DNA from: Rhodocyclales bacterium
GTDB taxonomy: Bacteria; Pseudomonadota; Gammaproteobacteria; Burkholderiales; Rhodocyclaceae
Assembly (NCBI GenBank): GCA_003105015.1
Contig: PQAF01000048.1
Location: forward strand, 1 to 64,000
Length of the DNA: 64,000 nucleotides
Reading direction: 5' to 3'
Shown here: piece by piece, positions 49,701-57,656 of the stretch
Position numbering within the stretch: position 1 is the stretch's first letter
Layout of the letters: each line of letters starts with the position of its first letter
Notes under the pieces: model-generated
What the model saw: only the letters and a program-made list of their open reading frames with translations
Databases searched by the model: none
What the model was told of the DNA's origin: nothing
Program-made: the position numbers and the translations under genes

Positions 49701-50375
49701 GGCACAGCCGTGAAGATCACGACCGTCGGCAAGGTGACTGGCGCGCCGACCCAGCCGATCACGACCAAACCGGAACTCGCCGAGGTGAAGATCGGTGGTG
49801 TAGCGAGCCGCGTGATCCTGATCGGTACGGGCAGGTACCTAGGCACGACCGACATCAGCACGACCGGCCGCATGTCGCTGTATGCGATCAAGGACGATCT
49901 GATTTCACCGCCCTATGGGAATTTCCGGTCGAATTCTGACGTAGTCGTACAGCAGCTTTCCGGAGATACTGGCAGCAGGGAAATGTCCTACACGGCAATG
50001 ACATCGGACAAGATCGGCTGGTACATGGACTTCGATGTCAAGGACGGGGAGCGCGTCAACGTCGATCCGAAATTCCAGATGGGCTGGTGGGTCGTGCCGA
50101 GCAACATTCCGGATCCGAACGTCTGCAACGTCGGAGGCACAAGCTGGCTATATTTCGTCGAGCCCTGGCCGACGACAACGAAAGTTGCCGAGACGGGTTC
50201 GACCGTCAACGTCGGGAACGCGCTGATTGTCGGTATCAATATCGTCAAGCTTCCCAACGGCAAGACGGTAACGATCGTTACGACGTCGGACGCCAAGTAT
50301 CCGGTCTTCGGCAACCCGCCATCTCCCGGTGCCGCCAAGGTGCGGCGCCTCTACTGGCGCGAACTGACGCGATGA
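46794..50375 (+). CDS. pilY1: Type IV pilus tip adhesin/biogenesis factor PilY1
   Basis: A 1193-residue exported protein thought to sit at the pilus tip and act in attachment and surface sensing. It has a Sec signal (residues 1-22, AWAA), an N-terminal von Willebrand A-like domain starting at about 42 with the metal-binding DDSGSMG, and a C-terminal beta-propeller (about 750-1130; [31 protein letters not shown]). A calcium site [10 protein letters not shown] lies near 960. A patch at 47879-48024 is AT-rich and codes for a Ser/Thr/Lys-rich insert. Last gene of the minor pilin operon. Confidence 0.95.
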   Translation: [1193 protein letters not shown]

Positions 50376-50385
50376 AGCGCGGACC

Positions 50386-50413
50386 TTGCCGATTGGCGCT
50401 GCTCGGTTATAAT
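50386..50413 (+). promoter_or_regulatory. Promoter of the tRNA-Thr gene
   Basis: TTGCCG (50386-50391) and a perfect TATAAT (50408-50413), 16 bases apart, end 11 bases before the tRNA. Confidence 0.75.
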
Positions 50414-50424
50414 TCGCGACCCAT

Positions 50425-50500
<76 letters not shown>

Positions 50501-50556
50501 GAAATTCAATGGCTTGCGTGCATGCAAGCCATTTTCTTTTGATCCGGAGGTGCAAC

Positions 50557-51324
50557 ATGCAGATCAAGGACAGCGTATTTATCGTGACCGGCGGCGCATC
50601 CGGCCTCGGAGCGGGTACGGTGCGCGCACTGGCGGCGCAGGGCGGCAAGGTGGTCATCGCCGATCTCAACAAGGCGGCCGGGGAGGCGCTGGCGAAGGAA
50701 CTGGGCGCCGGCGTCCGCTTTGCCGAATGCGACGTATCGTCGGAAGCGAGCGCTAAGTCCGCGGTGGACCTTGCCGTGAGCGCTTTCGGCGGGTTGAACG
50801 GCCTGGTCAACTGCGCCGGTATCGCCATCGGCGAGAAGACCGTCGGCAAGGAAGGCCCGCACCAGCTGGCCACCTTCGCCCGCGTCATCAACATCAACCT
50901 GATCGGCACCTTCAACATGATCCGCCTGGCGGCGGACGCCATGAGCAAGGGGCAGCCGAACGCCGCCGGTGAGCGCGGCGTGATCGTCAATACCGCCTCG
51001 GTGGCGGCCTTTGACGGCCAGATCGGCCAGGCCGCCTATGCCGCTTCCAAGGGCGGTGTCGTCGGCATGACGTTGCCGATCGCGCGCGACCTGTCGCGCT
51101 CCGGCATACGTGTCATGACCATCGCGCCCGGCATCTTCGAGACGCCGATGCTGCTTGGCATGCCGCAGGAGGTGCAGGATGCACTGGGCAGGATGGTTCC
51201 CTTCCCGCCGCGTCTGGGCAAACCGTCGGAGTACGCTGCCCTGGCCCTACATATCATCCAGAACGAGATGCTCAACGGCGAAGTGATCCGCCTCGACGGC
51301 GCGATCCGCATGCAGCCGAAGTGA
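50557..51324 (+). CDS. Short-chain dehydrogenase, 3-hydroxyacyl-CoA dehydrogenase type II-like
   Basis: A 255-residue SDR oxidoreductase. It shows the cofactor motif [28 protein letters not shown] (an Asp that favours NAD), NCAGI, and the catalytic Ser-Tyr-Lys ([22 protein letters not shown]). The [14 protein letters not shown] core and [13 protein letters not shown] match the HSD17B10/3-hydroxyacyl-CoA dehydrogenase group, implying beta-oxidation of short acyl-CoAs, but substrate is inferred. ATG at 50557 follows CCGGAGG. It stands alone between tRNA-Thr and the ccoI gene. Confidence 0.88.
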   Translation: MQIKDSVFIVTGGASGLGAGTVRALAAQGGKVVIADLNKAAGEALAKELGAGVRFAECDVSSEASAKSAVDLAVSAFGGLNGLVNCAGIAIGEKTVGKEGPHQLATFARVININLIGTFNMIRLAADAMSKGQPNAAGERGVIVNTASVAAFDGQIGQAAYAASKGGVVGMTLPIARDLSRSGIRVMTIAPGIFETPMLLGMPQEVQDALGRMVPFPPRLGKPSEYAALALHIIQNEMLNGEVIRLDGAIRMQPK

Positions 51325-51356
51325 TCCATTTCGGCAGAGTACATTGGCAGCCGAAG

Positions 51357-51444
51357 TGACCGGTCCGCAAGGACCGGTCATCCCCGCGAAAACGGGGGGT
51401 CCGGTGCTGCGGGGCGTACACTGGGTTCCCGCTTGCGCGGGAAC
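51357..51444. repeat. Cluster of three small palindromes between the SDR gene and ccoI
   Basis: TGACCGGTCC/GGACCGGTCA around a GCAA loop (51357-51380), CCCCG/CGGGG (51382-51397), and GTTCCCGC/GCGGGAAC around TTGC (51425-51444). The first may terminate the SDR transcript. The last resembles dispersed GTTCCC-N8-GGGAAC repeats of proteobacterial genomes and ends eight bases before the ccoI ATG. Confidence 0.6.
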
Positions 51445-51452
51445 GACGATCC

Positions 51453-53903
51453 ATGTCCTCCACTGATAACGCCTGCTATCACTGCGGTCTGCCTCTCCCT
51501 ACCGGGACGCCTTTCCTCGTCACCATAGACGGCACGCCGCGCGCGATGTGCTGCGCCGGCTGCCAGGCGGTGGCACAGGCCATCGTCGACAACGGCCTCG
51601 ACGACTACTACCGCCACCGTGACGCACTGCCGGAAAGCCCGCGCGAGGCGCTACCCGCCGTGTTGGGGGACCTGACTTTATTCGACCACCCCGACGTGCA
51701 GAAGAGCTTCGTGCGGCCGCTGTCCGAGCACGAGCGCGAGGCCGCTCTCATCCTCGAAGGCATTACCTGCGCTGCCTGCGTCTGGCTGAATGAGCAGCAC
51801 CTGACACGCCAAGCCGGCGTAACGGCGGTGGAGATCAACTACGCCACGCGGCGCGCACGCGTGCGCTGGGACGAGCGGCGCATCAGGCTTTCCGGAATTC
51901 TTGCCGCGGTAGCTGCCATCGGTTACCACGCCTATCCCTACGACGCTGCCCGTTCCGAGGAGATTGCCAAGCGTGAAAGCCGTTCTGCGCTGTGGCGCCT
52001 CTTCGTCGCCGGCTTCGGCATGATGCAGGTGATGATGTACGCCGTGCCGGCGTACGTGGCCGAAGAAGGGACCATGAGTCCCGACATCGAACTGCTTCTG
52101 CGCTGGGCCAGCCTGGTGCTGACGCTGCCGGTCGTGCTGTATTCCGCTGCGCCCTTCTTTCGCAATGCCTGGCGCGACCTGCGCCTGAAGCGAGTCGGCA
52201 TGGATGTGCCAGTGGCGCTGGGTGTTGGCGCTGCCTTTGCTGCCAGCCTGTGGGCCACACTGATCGGTGCCGGAGAGGTGTATTTCGACTCCGTCACGAT
52301 GTTCGTTTTCCTGTTGCTGGGGGGGCGCTACCTCGAGATGCTGGCCCGGCATCAGTCTGTGCGCTCGATCGAGCGCGTCGGCCGCGCACTGCCGGCCTTT
52401 GCCGAACGACTGACTGCGTTTCCTGCCATGGAAACCGAGCGCGTGATTGTCTCCTCGCTGCTGCCGGGCGACCGCGTGCTCGTGGCGCCTGGGCAGGCGA
52501 TTCCCGCTGACGGCAGCGTGCTGCTGGGCGAGAGCGAGGTCGACGAATCCCTGCTGACCGGCGAAAGCCGTCCCATCGTCAAGAGGATCGGCAGCGACCT
52601 GACCGGAGGCACGCTGAACATCCGCAGCCCGCTAGTGCAGCAGGTAGAGAAGATCGGCGAGGCGACGCGGCTTGCCTCCATCGTGCGCCTGATGGAGCGG
52701 GCCATCACCGAGAAACCGCGTGTGGTTCAAGTGGCGGATCGGGTGGCGGCATGGTTCGTCGCCGCCTTGCTGGTGCTGGCGCTGGCCACCGGAGTCGTCT
52801 GGAGTCAGATCGATGCCTCGCGAGCGTTGTGGGTGTTCGTGTCGGTACTGGTGGTGAGTTGTCCCTGTGCGCTGTCCCTCGCCACGCCGGCGGCGCTGGC
52901 GGTGGCTACTGGCGCTTTTTCGCGCCTGGGACTGCTCGTATCGCGCGGCCATGCCATCGAGACGCTGGCACGCGCCGACCATTTCGTCTTCGACAAGACC
53001 GGTACGCTTACCTGGGGCAGGCTGCGCCTGAAGGAGACGCTGCCGTTCGCCGGCCTGGCCGAGAGCGAGGCATTGCGTTTGGCGGCAGCGCTGGAGCAGG
53101 GCTCGGAACATGCCATTGGTATGGCGCTGCGCGATTCTGTCGCGGAGGGAGGAATCCAGCCGGTGCCCCAGTCGCTTCAAACCTTCACCGGCCAGGGTGT
53201 GGAGGGCACGCTCGATGGCCGCAGGTTGCGTCTCGGAAGGCCTGAGTTTGCCGGTGCATTCCACAAGCAGGCGCTCCCGGCGGCAGCGCTGGCGTTGTTT
53301 GCCTCGGGGGATACTTGTGTGGCCCTTTCGGATGACAGCAACTGGCTGGCCGTATTCCGATTTGGAGATCAAATGCGCGGCGAGGCGGCAGGGGTGGTAA
53401 GCCGGCTGCGCGACCTTGGCTGCCGTATCACCCTGCTCTCCGGAGATTCCGCCGAGGCGGTGGGGCAGGTGGCGGCGGCGTTGGCCATCGCGGACGCCCG
53501 AGGGGGCATGAGCCCCCATGACAAGCACGACATCATCGCAGCCTTGCAGGCCCGTGGCGCTGTGGTGGCGATGGTGGGGGATGGCGTGAACGATGCGCCG
53601 GTGCTTGCCCAGGCGCAGGTATCCGTCGCCATGGGCGGCGGCACGGAGTTGGCGCGCAATCAGGCAGACATCGTGCTTCTGGGGGAGAATCTAGAGCGAT
53701 TGGCCGATGCTGTCGCATTGGCGCGGCGTACCCAGCGCATCGTGCGACAGAACCTGAGCTGGGCCTTCGCCTACAATCTGTCCGCAATCCCGCTGGCTAT
53801 GGCGGGGTGGATTACCCCCTGGATGGCCGGCATCGGCATGTCGGCCAGTTCCCTGCTGGTGGTGGCCAATGCGCTGCGACTTCAGCGCGGAGGGAACAAT
53901 TGA
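51453..53903 (+). CDS. ccoI: Copper-exporting P-type ATPase CcoI (FixI), cbb3 assembly
   Basis: A P1B-type ATPase that supplies copper for cbb3 oxidase maturation. The 816-residue product has an N-terminal CYHCGLPLP/CCAGCQAV metal-binding segment, a heavy-metal domain with TCAACVWL (near residue 110), and membrane helices. The transport motif is CPC (VSCPCALSLATPAALAVA), followed by the phosphorylation site FDKTGTLTWG and hinge GDGVNDAPVLAQAQV. The CcoI-specific N-terminal CxxC plus CCAGC arrangement and the following ccoS support the assignment over CopA. No clear ribosome-binding site precedes the ATG. Confidence 0.95.
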   Translation: MSSTDNACYHCGLPLPTGTPFLVTIDGTPRAMCCAGCQAVAQAIVDNGLDDYYRHRDALPESPREALPAVLGDLTLFDHPDVQKSFVRPLSEHEREAALILEGITCAACVWLNEQHLTRQAGVTAVEINYATRRARVRWDERRIRLSGILAAVAAIGYHAYPYDAARSEEIAKRESRSALWRLFVAGFGMMQVMMYAVPAYVAEEGTMSPDIELLLRWASLVLTLPVVLYSAAPFFRNAWRDLRLKRVGMDVPVALGVGAAFAASLWATLIGAGEVYFDSVTMFVFLLLGGRYLEMLARHQSVRSIERVGRALPAFAERLTAFPAMETERVIVSSLLPGDRVLVAPGQAIPADGSVLLGESEVDESLLTGESRPIVKRIGSDLTGGTLNIRSPLVQQVEKIGEATRLASIVRLMERAITEKPRVVQVADRVAAWFVAALLVLALATGVVWSQIDASRALWVFVSVLVVSCPCALSLATPAALAVATGAFSRLGLLVSRGHAIETLARADHFVFDKTGTLTWGRLRLKETLPFAGLAESEALRLAAALEQGSEHAIGMALRDSVAEGGIQPVPQSLQTFTGQGVEGTLDGRRLRLGRPEFAGAFHKQALPAAALALFASGDTCVALSDDSNWLAVFRFGDQMRGEAAGVVSRLRDLGCRITLLSGDSAEAVGQVAAALAIADARGGMSPHDKHDIIAALQARGAVVAMVGDGVNDAPVLAQAQVSVAMGGGTELARNQADIVLLGENLERLADAVALARRTQRIVRQNLSWAFAYNLSAIPLAMAGWITPWMAGIGMSASSLLVVANALRLQRGGNN

Positions 53904-54142
53904 TGGAAATTCTCTACCTGCTTATCCCGCTCTCGGTTGTTTTGGTATTCCTGATTGGCGCCATCTTCTGGTGGTCGGTGAGAAGCGGGCAATTCGACGA
54001 TATGGAAGGCCCGGGTTATCGCGTGCTCATGGATGACGACCGTCCCAGTGGAGGGCGTGTCTTGGGCAATAGTGCGGGAACGCCAAATGCCGAAGCCCCA
54101 CCGGGAGATTCCGGGGGTAAGGATATGCAAGTGCCGAATTGA
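53903..54142 (+). CDS. ccoS: cbb3 oxidase maturation protein CcoS
   Basis: A small membrane protein needed for insertion of haem and copper into cbb3 oxidase. The 79-residue product has an N-terminal membrane segment (MEILYLLIPLSVVLVFLIGAIFWWSV), then the signature RSGQFDDMEGPGYRVLMDDD, and a Gly/Pro-rich tail longer than in many members. The start overlaps the ccoI stop by one base (TGATG). Confidence 0.94.
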   Translation: MEILYLLIPLSVVLVFLIGAIFWWSVRSGQFDDMEGPGYRVLMDDDRPSGGRVLGNSAGTPNAEAPPGDSGGKDMQVPN

Positions 54143-54168
54143 AATTGATGATCGGAATTGATCGCAAT

Positions 54169-54210
54169 TTGACCCACGTCAATTTTTTTTCGGCCTTCCT
54201 TATCCATACT
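54169..54210 (+). promoter_or_regulatory. FNR-family box and -10 before a putative small RNA
   Basis: TTGACCCACGTCAA (54169-54182) is a perfect palindrome of the CRP/FNR class. CATACT at 54205-54210 would set transcription at about 54217, exactly 41.5 bases from the centre of the box, the class II activator position. The next downstream ORF (ccoN) lies beyond a strong terminator, so this promoter does not appear to serve it. Confidence 0.6.
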
Positions 54211-54216
54211 TCGCCC

Positions 54217-54294
54217 AAGGTTTTGGGTTCGGCAACGAGCCCGGAGTCTTGTCTCTCTGTTGGGGTTGGGGTGCGCATTGCGCACCCTTTTTTT
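54217..54294 (+). ncRNA. Putative FNR-controlled small RNA, about 78 nt
   Basis: Between ccoS and ccoN lies a transcript-like unit with no ORF. A 5' hairpin GGGTTCG-GCAA-CGAGCCC (54225-54242) is followed by a CU-rich stretch (TTGTCTCTCTGTT) and then the terminator GGGTGCGC-ATT-GCGCACCC (54269-54287) with seven T (54288-54294). It starts at the predicted FNR-dependent promoter. The stretch TGTCTCTCT (54250-54258) is complementary to nine bases over the ribosome-binding site and first start-codon base of the gene at 59693. Its TCTCTCT part also matches the ccoO site. The alternative is that the hairpin is only the ccoIS terminator. Confidence 0.45.
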
Positions 54295-54311
54295 ATGCTC
54301 CCATAAATACT

Positions 54312-54386
54312 TTGATAATTATCAATGATTGAAGGTTGTTATTTTTGACCTGAATCAATCAGGAGATGATTATTTACGGGTATCCT
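54312..54386 (+). promoter_or_regulatory. Tandem FNR boxes and promoter of ccoNOQP
   Basis: A perfect FNR box TTGATAATTATCAA (54312-54325) and a second box TTGACCTGAATCAA (54345-54358, nine of ten) have centres 33 bases apart. TATCCT at 54381-54386 is the -10, giving a start near 54393, with boxes centred at -41.5 and -74.5. Confidence 0.75.
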
Positions 54387-54448
54387 TGCGCTCTGTAGGG
54401 GTATCCTGCCCAAAACAATTCTGCATTCCCTAAGTGAGGCCCTCCGTT

Positions 54449-55873
54449 ATGGACAACCAAGCAACGTACAACTACAAGGTGGTGCGCCAGTTTGCCGTGA
54501 TGACGGTGATCTGGGGCATAGTTGGGATGCTGGTCGGCGTGATCATTGCTGCCCAGTTGGTATGGCCGGATCTCAATGTTCATGAGTTTCTCGGTTATGG
54601 GCGATTACGGCCGCTGCACACGAACGCGGTGATCTTTGCCTTTGGCGGGTGCGCGCTATTTGCGACCTCTTATTACGTGGTGCAGCGCACCTGCCACACC
54701 CGGCTGTTTGCGCCGGGCCTGGCGGCCTTCACGTTCTGGGGCTGGCAGCTGGTGATCGTGCTGGCGGCGGTGACGTTGCCGCTGGGCATCACCACGAGCA
54801 AGGAGTACGCCGAGCTCGAGTGGCCGATCGACATCCTGATTACGCTGGTGTGGGTGGCCTACGCAGTGGTGTTCTTCGGCACCATCATGAAGCGCAAGGT
54901 GCCGCACATCTACGTCGCCAACTGGTTCTACGGCGGCTTCATCCTGACGGTGGCGATCCTGCATCTGGTCAACAGCTGCGAGATTCCCGTCACGCTGACC
55001 AAAAGCTACTCCTGCTACGCCGGTGTGCAGGATGCCATGGTGCAGTGGTGGTACGGCCACAACGCAGTGGGCTTCTTCCTTACCGCCGGCTTCCTCGGCA
55101 TGATGTACTACTTTGTGCCCAAGCAGGCCGGGCGCCCAGTGTACTCCTACCGCCTCTCGGTGGTGCACTTCTGGGCGCTTATCTTCACCTACATGTGGGC
55201 CGGTCCCCACCACCTGCATTACACCGCGCTGCCCGACTGGACCCAGTCGGTGGGCATGCTCTTCTCGCTGATTCTGCTGGCGCCCTCCTGGGGCGGCATG
55301 ATCAACGGCATCATGACCATGTCGGGCGCCTGGCACAAGCTGCGCGACGATCCGATCCTCAAGTTCCTCATCACCAGCCTGTCCTTCTACGGCATGAGCA
55401 CCTTCGAAGGGCCGATGATGTCGATCAAGACGGTCAACGCCCTGTCGCACTACACCGACTGGACGGTCGGTCACGTGCATAGCGGCGCCTTGGGCTGGGT
55501 GGCCTTCATCTCGATCGGCTCGATCTACTACCTGATCCCGCGACTGTTCGGCAAGGAGCAGATGTACAGCGTGCGCCTGATGACGACGCACTTCTGGGTC
55601 GCCACCATCGGCGTTGTGCTCTACATCGCCGCCATGTGGATCGCCGGCGTCATGCAGGGCCTGATGTGGCGCGCCACCAACCCGGACGGCACGCTTACCT
55701 ACGCCTTCGTCGAGAGCGTCAAATCCACCTATCCGTTCTGGACCATCCGCTTCCTGGGCGGCCTGATGTTCCTCGTCGGCATGCTGCTGATGGCCTGGAA
55801 CGTCTTCAAGACCATCGCCGGGGCGAAGGCCTATGACGCACCGGTCCTGGCGCCTGCCGGGCACCACGCCTGA
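54449..55873 (+). CDS. ccoN: Cytochrome c oxidase cbb3-type, catalytic subunit CcoN
   Basis: The catalytic subunit of the high-affinity cbb3 oxidase, with low-spin and high-spin haem b and CuB. The 474-residue protein has about twelve membrane segments and the family motifs [31 protein letters not shown] (haem ligand), [56 protein letters not shown] and [20 protein letters not shown]. The ATG at 54449 has GAGG nine bases upstream. FNR boxes lie in the promoter. Followed by ccoO. Confidence 0.98.
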   Translation: MDNQATYNYKVVRQFAVMTVIWGIVGMLVGVIIAAQLVWPDLNVHEFLGYGRLRPLHTNAVIFAFGGCALFATSYYVVQRTCHTRLFAPGLAAFTFWGWQLVIVLAAVTLPLGITTSKEYAELEWPIDILITLVWVAYAVVFFGTIMKRKVPHIYVANWFYGGFILTVAILHLVNSCEIPVTLTKSYSCYAGVQDAMVQWWYGHNAVGFFLTAGFLGMMYYFVPKQAGRPVYSYRLSVVHFWALIFTYMWAGPHHLHYTALPDWTQSVGMLFSLILLAPSWGGMINGIMTMSGAWHKLRDDPILKFLITSLSFYGMSTFEGPMMSIKTVNALSHYTDWTVGHVHSGALGWVAFISIGSIYYLIPRLFGKEQMYSVRLMTTHFWVATIGVVLYIAAMWIAGVMQGLMWRATNPDGTLTYAFVESVKSTYPFWTIRFLGGLMFLVGMLLMAWNVFKTIAGAKAYDAPVLAPAGHHA

Positions 55874-55890
55874 GATCGGGAGAGAGAACC

Positions 55891-56499
55891 ATGAAACTCA
55901 CGCATGACTTTATCGAACGCAACATCGGCTGGATGATCGGCCTGACCATCCTGGTGGTCAGCGTCGGCGGCCTGGTCGAGATCGTGCCGCTGTTCTTCCA
56001 GAAGTCCACCACCCAGCCGGTGGCGGGCCTGAAACCCTACGATCCGGTGCAGCTCACCGGGCGCGACATCTACATCCGCGAGGGCTGCTACAACTGCCAT
56101 TCGCAGATGATCCGTCCCTTCCGCGCCGAGACCGAGCGCTACGGCCACTACTCGGTGGCCGGCGAGTTCGTCTATGACCACCCCTTCCAGTGGGGCTCCA
56201 AGCGCACTGGCCCGGACCTGCATCGGGTCGGCGGGCGCTACTCCGACGAGTGGCACCGCGCCCACCTGATCAACCCGCGCGACGTGGTGCCGGAGTCGAA
56301 CATGCCGCCCTACGCCTTCCTCGACCGTCCGGCCAAGAGCGAGGACATCGAGGCGAAGATGCGCGCCTTGCGCATGGTCGGCGTGCCCTATGCGGACGAG
56401 GAGATCGCCGGGGCGAAGAAGGCGCTCGAGGGCAAGACCGAGATGGACGCCCTGATCGCCTATCTGCAGGGCCTGGGCACCGCGCTGAAGCAGAGGTAA
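55891..56499 (+). CDS. ccoO: Cytochrome c oxidase cbb3-type, subunit CcoO (mono-haem cytochrome c)
   Basis: A membrane-anchored monohaem cytochrome c that passes electrons from CcoP to CcoN. The 202-residue protein has an N-terminal membrane anchor (about 12-33), a c-type haem site CYNCH at 66-70 ([15 protein letters not shown]), and a likely axial Met in [11 protein letters not shown]. Ribosome-binding site GGGAGAGAGAACC precedes the ATG and carries the AGAGAGA complementary to the putative small RNA. Confidence 0.97.
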   Translation: MKLTHDFIERNIGWMIGLTILVVSVGGLVEIVPLFFQKSTTQPVAGLKPYDPVQLTGRDIYIREGCYNCHSQMIRPFRAETERYGHYSVAGEFVYDHPFQWGSKRTGPDLHRVGGRYSDEWHRAHLINPRDVVPESNMPPYAFLDRPAKSEDIEAKMRALRMVGVPYADEEIAGAKKALEGKTEMDALIAYLQGLGTALKQR

Positions 56500-56502
56500 G
56501 CC

Positions 56503-56730
56503 ATGGACATCAACGACATGCGTTCGATCGTCACGGTGCTGGCGTTTGCCACCTTCATCGGCATCGTGCTGTGGGCTTACAGCGGGCGGCGGCGCGCGGC
56601 TTTCGATGAAGCCGCCAACCTGCCGTTCAATGAAGACGAAGCCCTCTCCCCCCGCCCCTCCCCCGGGGCGGGAGAGGGGAGCGGCGTGCTTGCTGCGCAA
56701 GTTAAAGGACTCGAAGGGAAAGCATCATGA
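56503..56730 (+). CDS. ccoQ: cbb3 oxidase subunit CcoQ, with repeat-derived C-terminus
   Basis: A small membrane protein that stabilises cbb3 oxidase. The 75-residue reading has a membrane segment (MRSIVTVLAFATFIGIVLWAYSG) and the usual RRRAAFDEAANLPFNEDE, where many CcoQ proteins stop or nearly so. Beyond that the frame crosses a G+C palindrome and adds ALSPRPSPGAGEGSGVLAAQVKG, a translation typical of repeat sequence, before GKAS and the stop, which overlaps ccoP (ATGA). The extra tail is probably a repeat insertion rather than a functional domain. Confidence 0.9.
   Translation: MDINDMRSIVTVLAFATFIGIVLWAYSGRRRAAFDEAANLPFNEDEALSPRPSPGAGEGSGVLAAQVKGLEGKAS
56642..56678. repeat. Palindromic repeat inside ccoQ
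   Basis: CCCTCTCCC-CCC-GCCCC (56642-56658) pairs with GGGGC-GGGAGAGGG (56665-56678), with a three-base bulge in the left arm. It resembles a dispersed REP-like palindrome. It is translated in frame as the C-terminal tail of CcoQ. Confidence 0.65.
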
Positions 56731-57656
56731 GCGATTTCGTCAGCGGTTTCTGGAGCGTCTATGTGGCGCTCATCACCCTGGTCAGCGTCGTCGGCTGCGG
56801 CGTATTCCTCTGGGTGCAGAGCAAGGCCAAGGCCACTGCCGCCACGGCCGAGCAGGTGAAGACCATGGGGCACGTCTGGGACGAGGACTTGGAGGAGTAC
56901 AACAACCCCCTGCCGCGCTGGTGGAGTTGGCTGTTCTACATCACCGTCGTCTTCGCCCTGGGCTATCTGGCCGTCTATCCGGGCCTGGGCACCTACCAGG
57001 GCGCCTTCGGCTGGAGTTCGCGTGGCCAGTACGAGGGCGAGATGAAACAGGCCGAGGCGCAGTACGCGCCGATCTTCGCCAAGTTCCAGGGCCAGGACGT
57101 GAAGGCGGTGGCCGCCGATGCGGAGGCAAAGAAGATGGGCGAGCGGCTCTTCCTCACCTATTGCGCGCAATGCCACGGTTCGGATGCGCGCGGCGCCAAG
57201 GGCTTTCCCAATCTCGCCGACAACGACTGGCTGTGGGGCGGCGAACCCGATCAGATCAAGACCTCGATCCTGGAGGGCCGCCAGGGCGTCATGCCGCCGC
57301 ACGCCCAGCTGGGCGCCGAGACCGTCAAGGACCTCGCCCACTACGTGCGCTCGCTCTCGCCGGACAAGCTGGCGCATGACGCGGCGCGCGCCGCGCGCGG
57401 CAAGGAGGCCTTCAATAGCGTCGGCTGCGCCGGCTGCCACGGCCCCGATGCGAAGGGCATGGCTGCCGTCGGTGCGCCCAACCTGACCGACTCGATCTGG
57501 CTCTACGGCTCGTCGGAAGCCACCGTCATCGAGACCATCGGCAAGGGTCGCACCAACAAGATGCCCGCCCACAAGGACTTCCTCGGCGAAGCCAAATCCC
57601 ACCTGCTGGCCGCCTACGTCTTCGGCCTCTCGCAGGGCGGAACGGAGAAGCAGTAA
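56727..57656 (+). CDS. ccoP: Cytochrome c oxidase cbb3-type, subunit CcoP (di-haem cytochrome c)
   Basis: The di-haem cytochrome c subunit that takes electrons from soluble cytochromes. The 309-residue product has two N-terminal membrane segments (about 8-30 and 65-85) and two haem c motifs, CAQCH at 146-150 and CAGCH at 234-238, with possible axial methionines in GVMPPHA and NKMPAHKDF. The first ATG overlaps the ccoQ stop (ATGA). A terminator follows 17 bases after the stop. Confidence 0.97.
   Translation: MSDFVSGFWSVYVALITLVSVVGCGVFLWVQSKAKATAATAEQVKTMGHVWDEDLEEYNNPLPRWWSWLFYITVVFALGYLAVYPGLGTYQGAFGWSSRGQYEGEMKQAEAQYAPIFAKFQGQDVKAVAADAEAKKMGERLFLTYCAQCHGSDARGAKGFPNLADNDWLWGGEPDQIKTSILEGRQGVMPPHAQLGAETVKDLAHYVRSLSPDKLAHDAARAARGKEAFNSVGCAGCHGPDAKGMAAVGAPNLTDSIWLYGSSEATVIETIGKGRTNKMPAHKDFLGEAKSHLLAAYVFGLSQGGTEKQ

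Noticed and set aside
54656..55867. 403-codon frame opposite ccoN
   Set aside because: CcoN is certain on the plus strand; the antisense product is His/Asp-rich without any domain.
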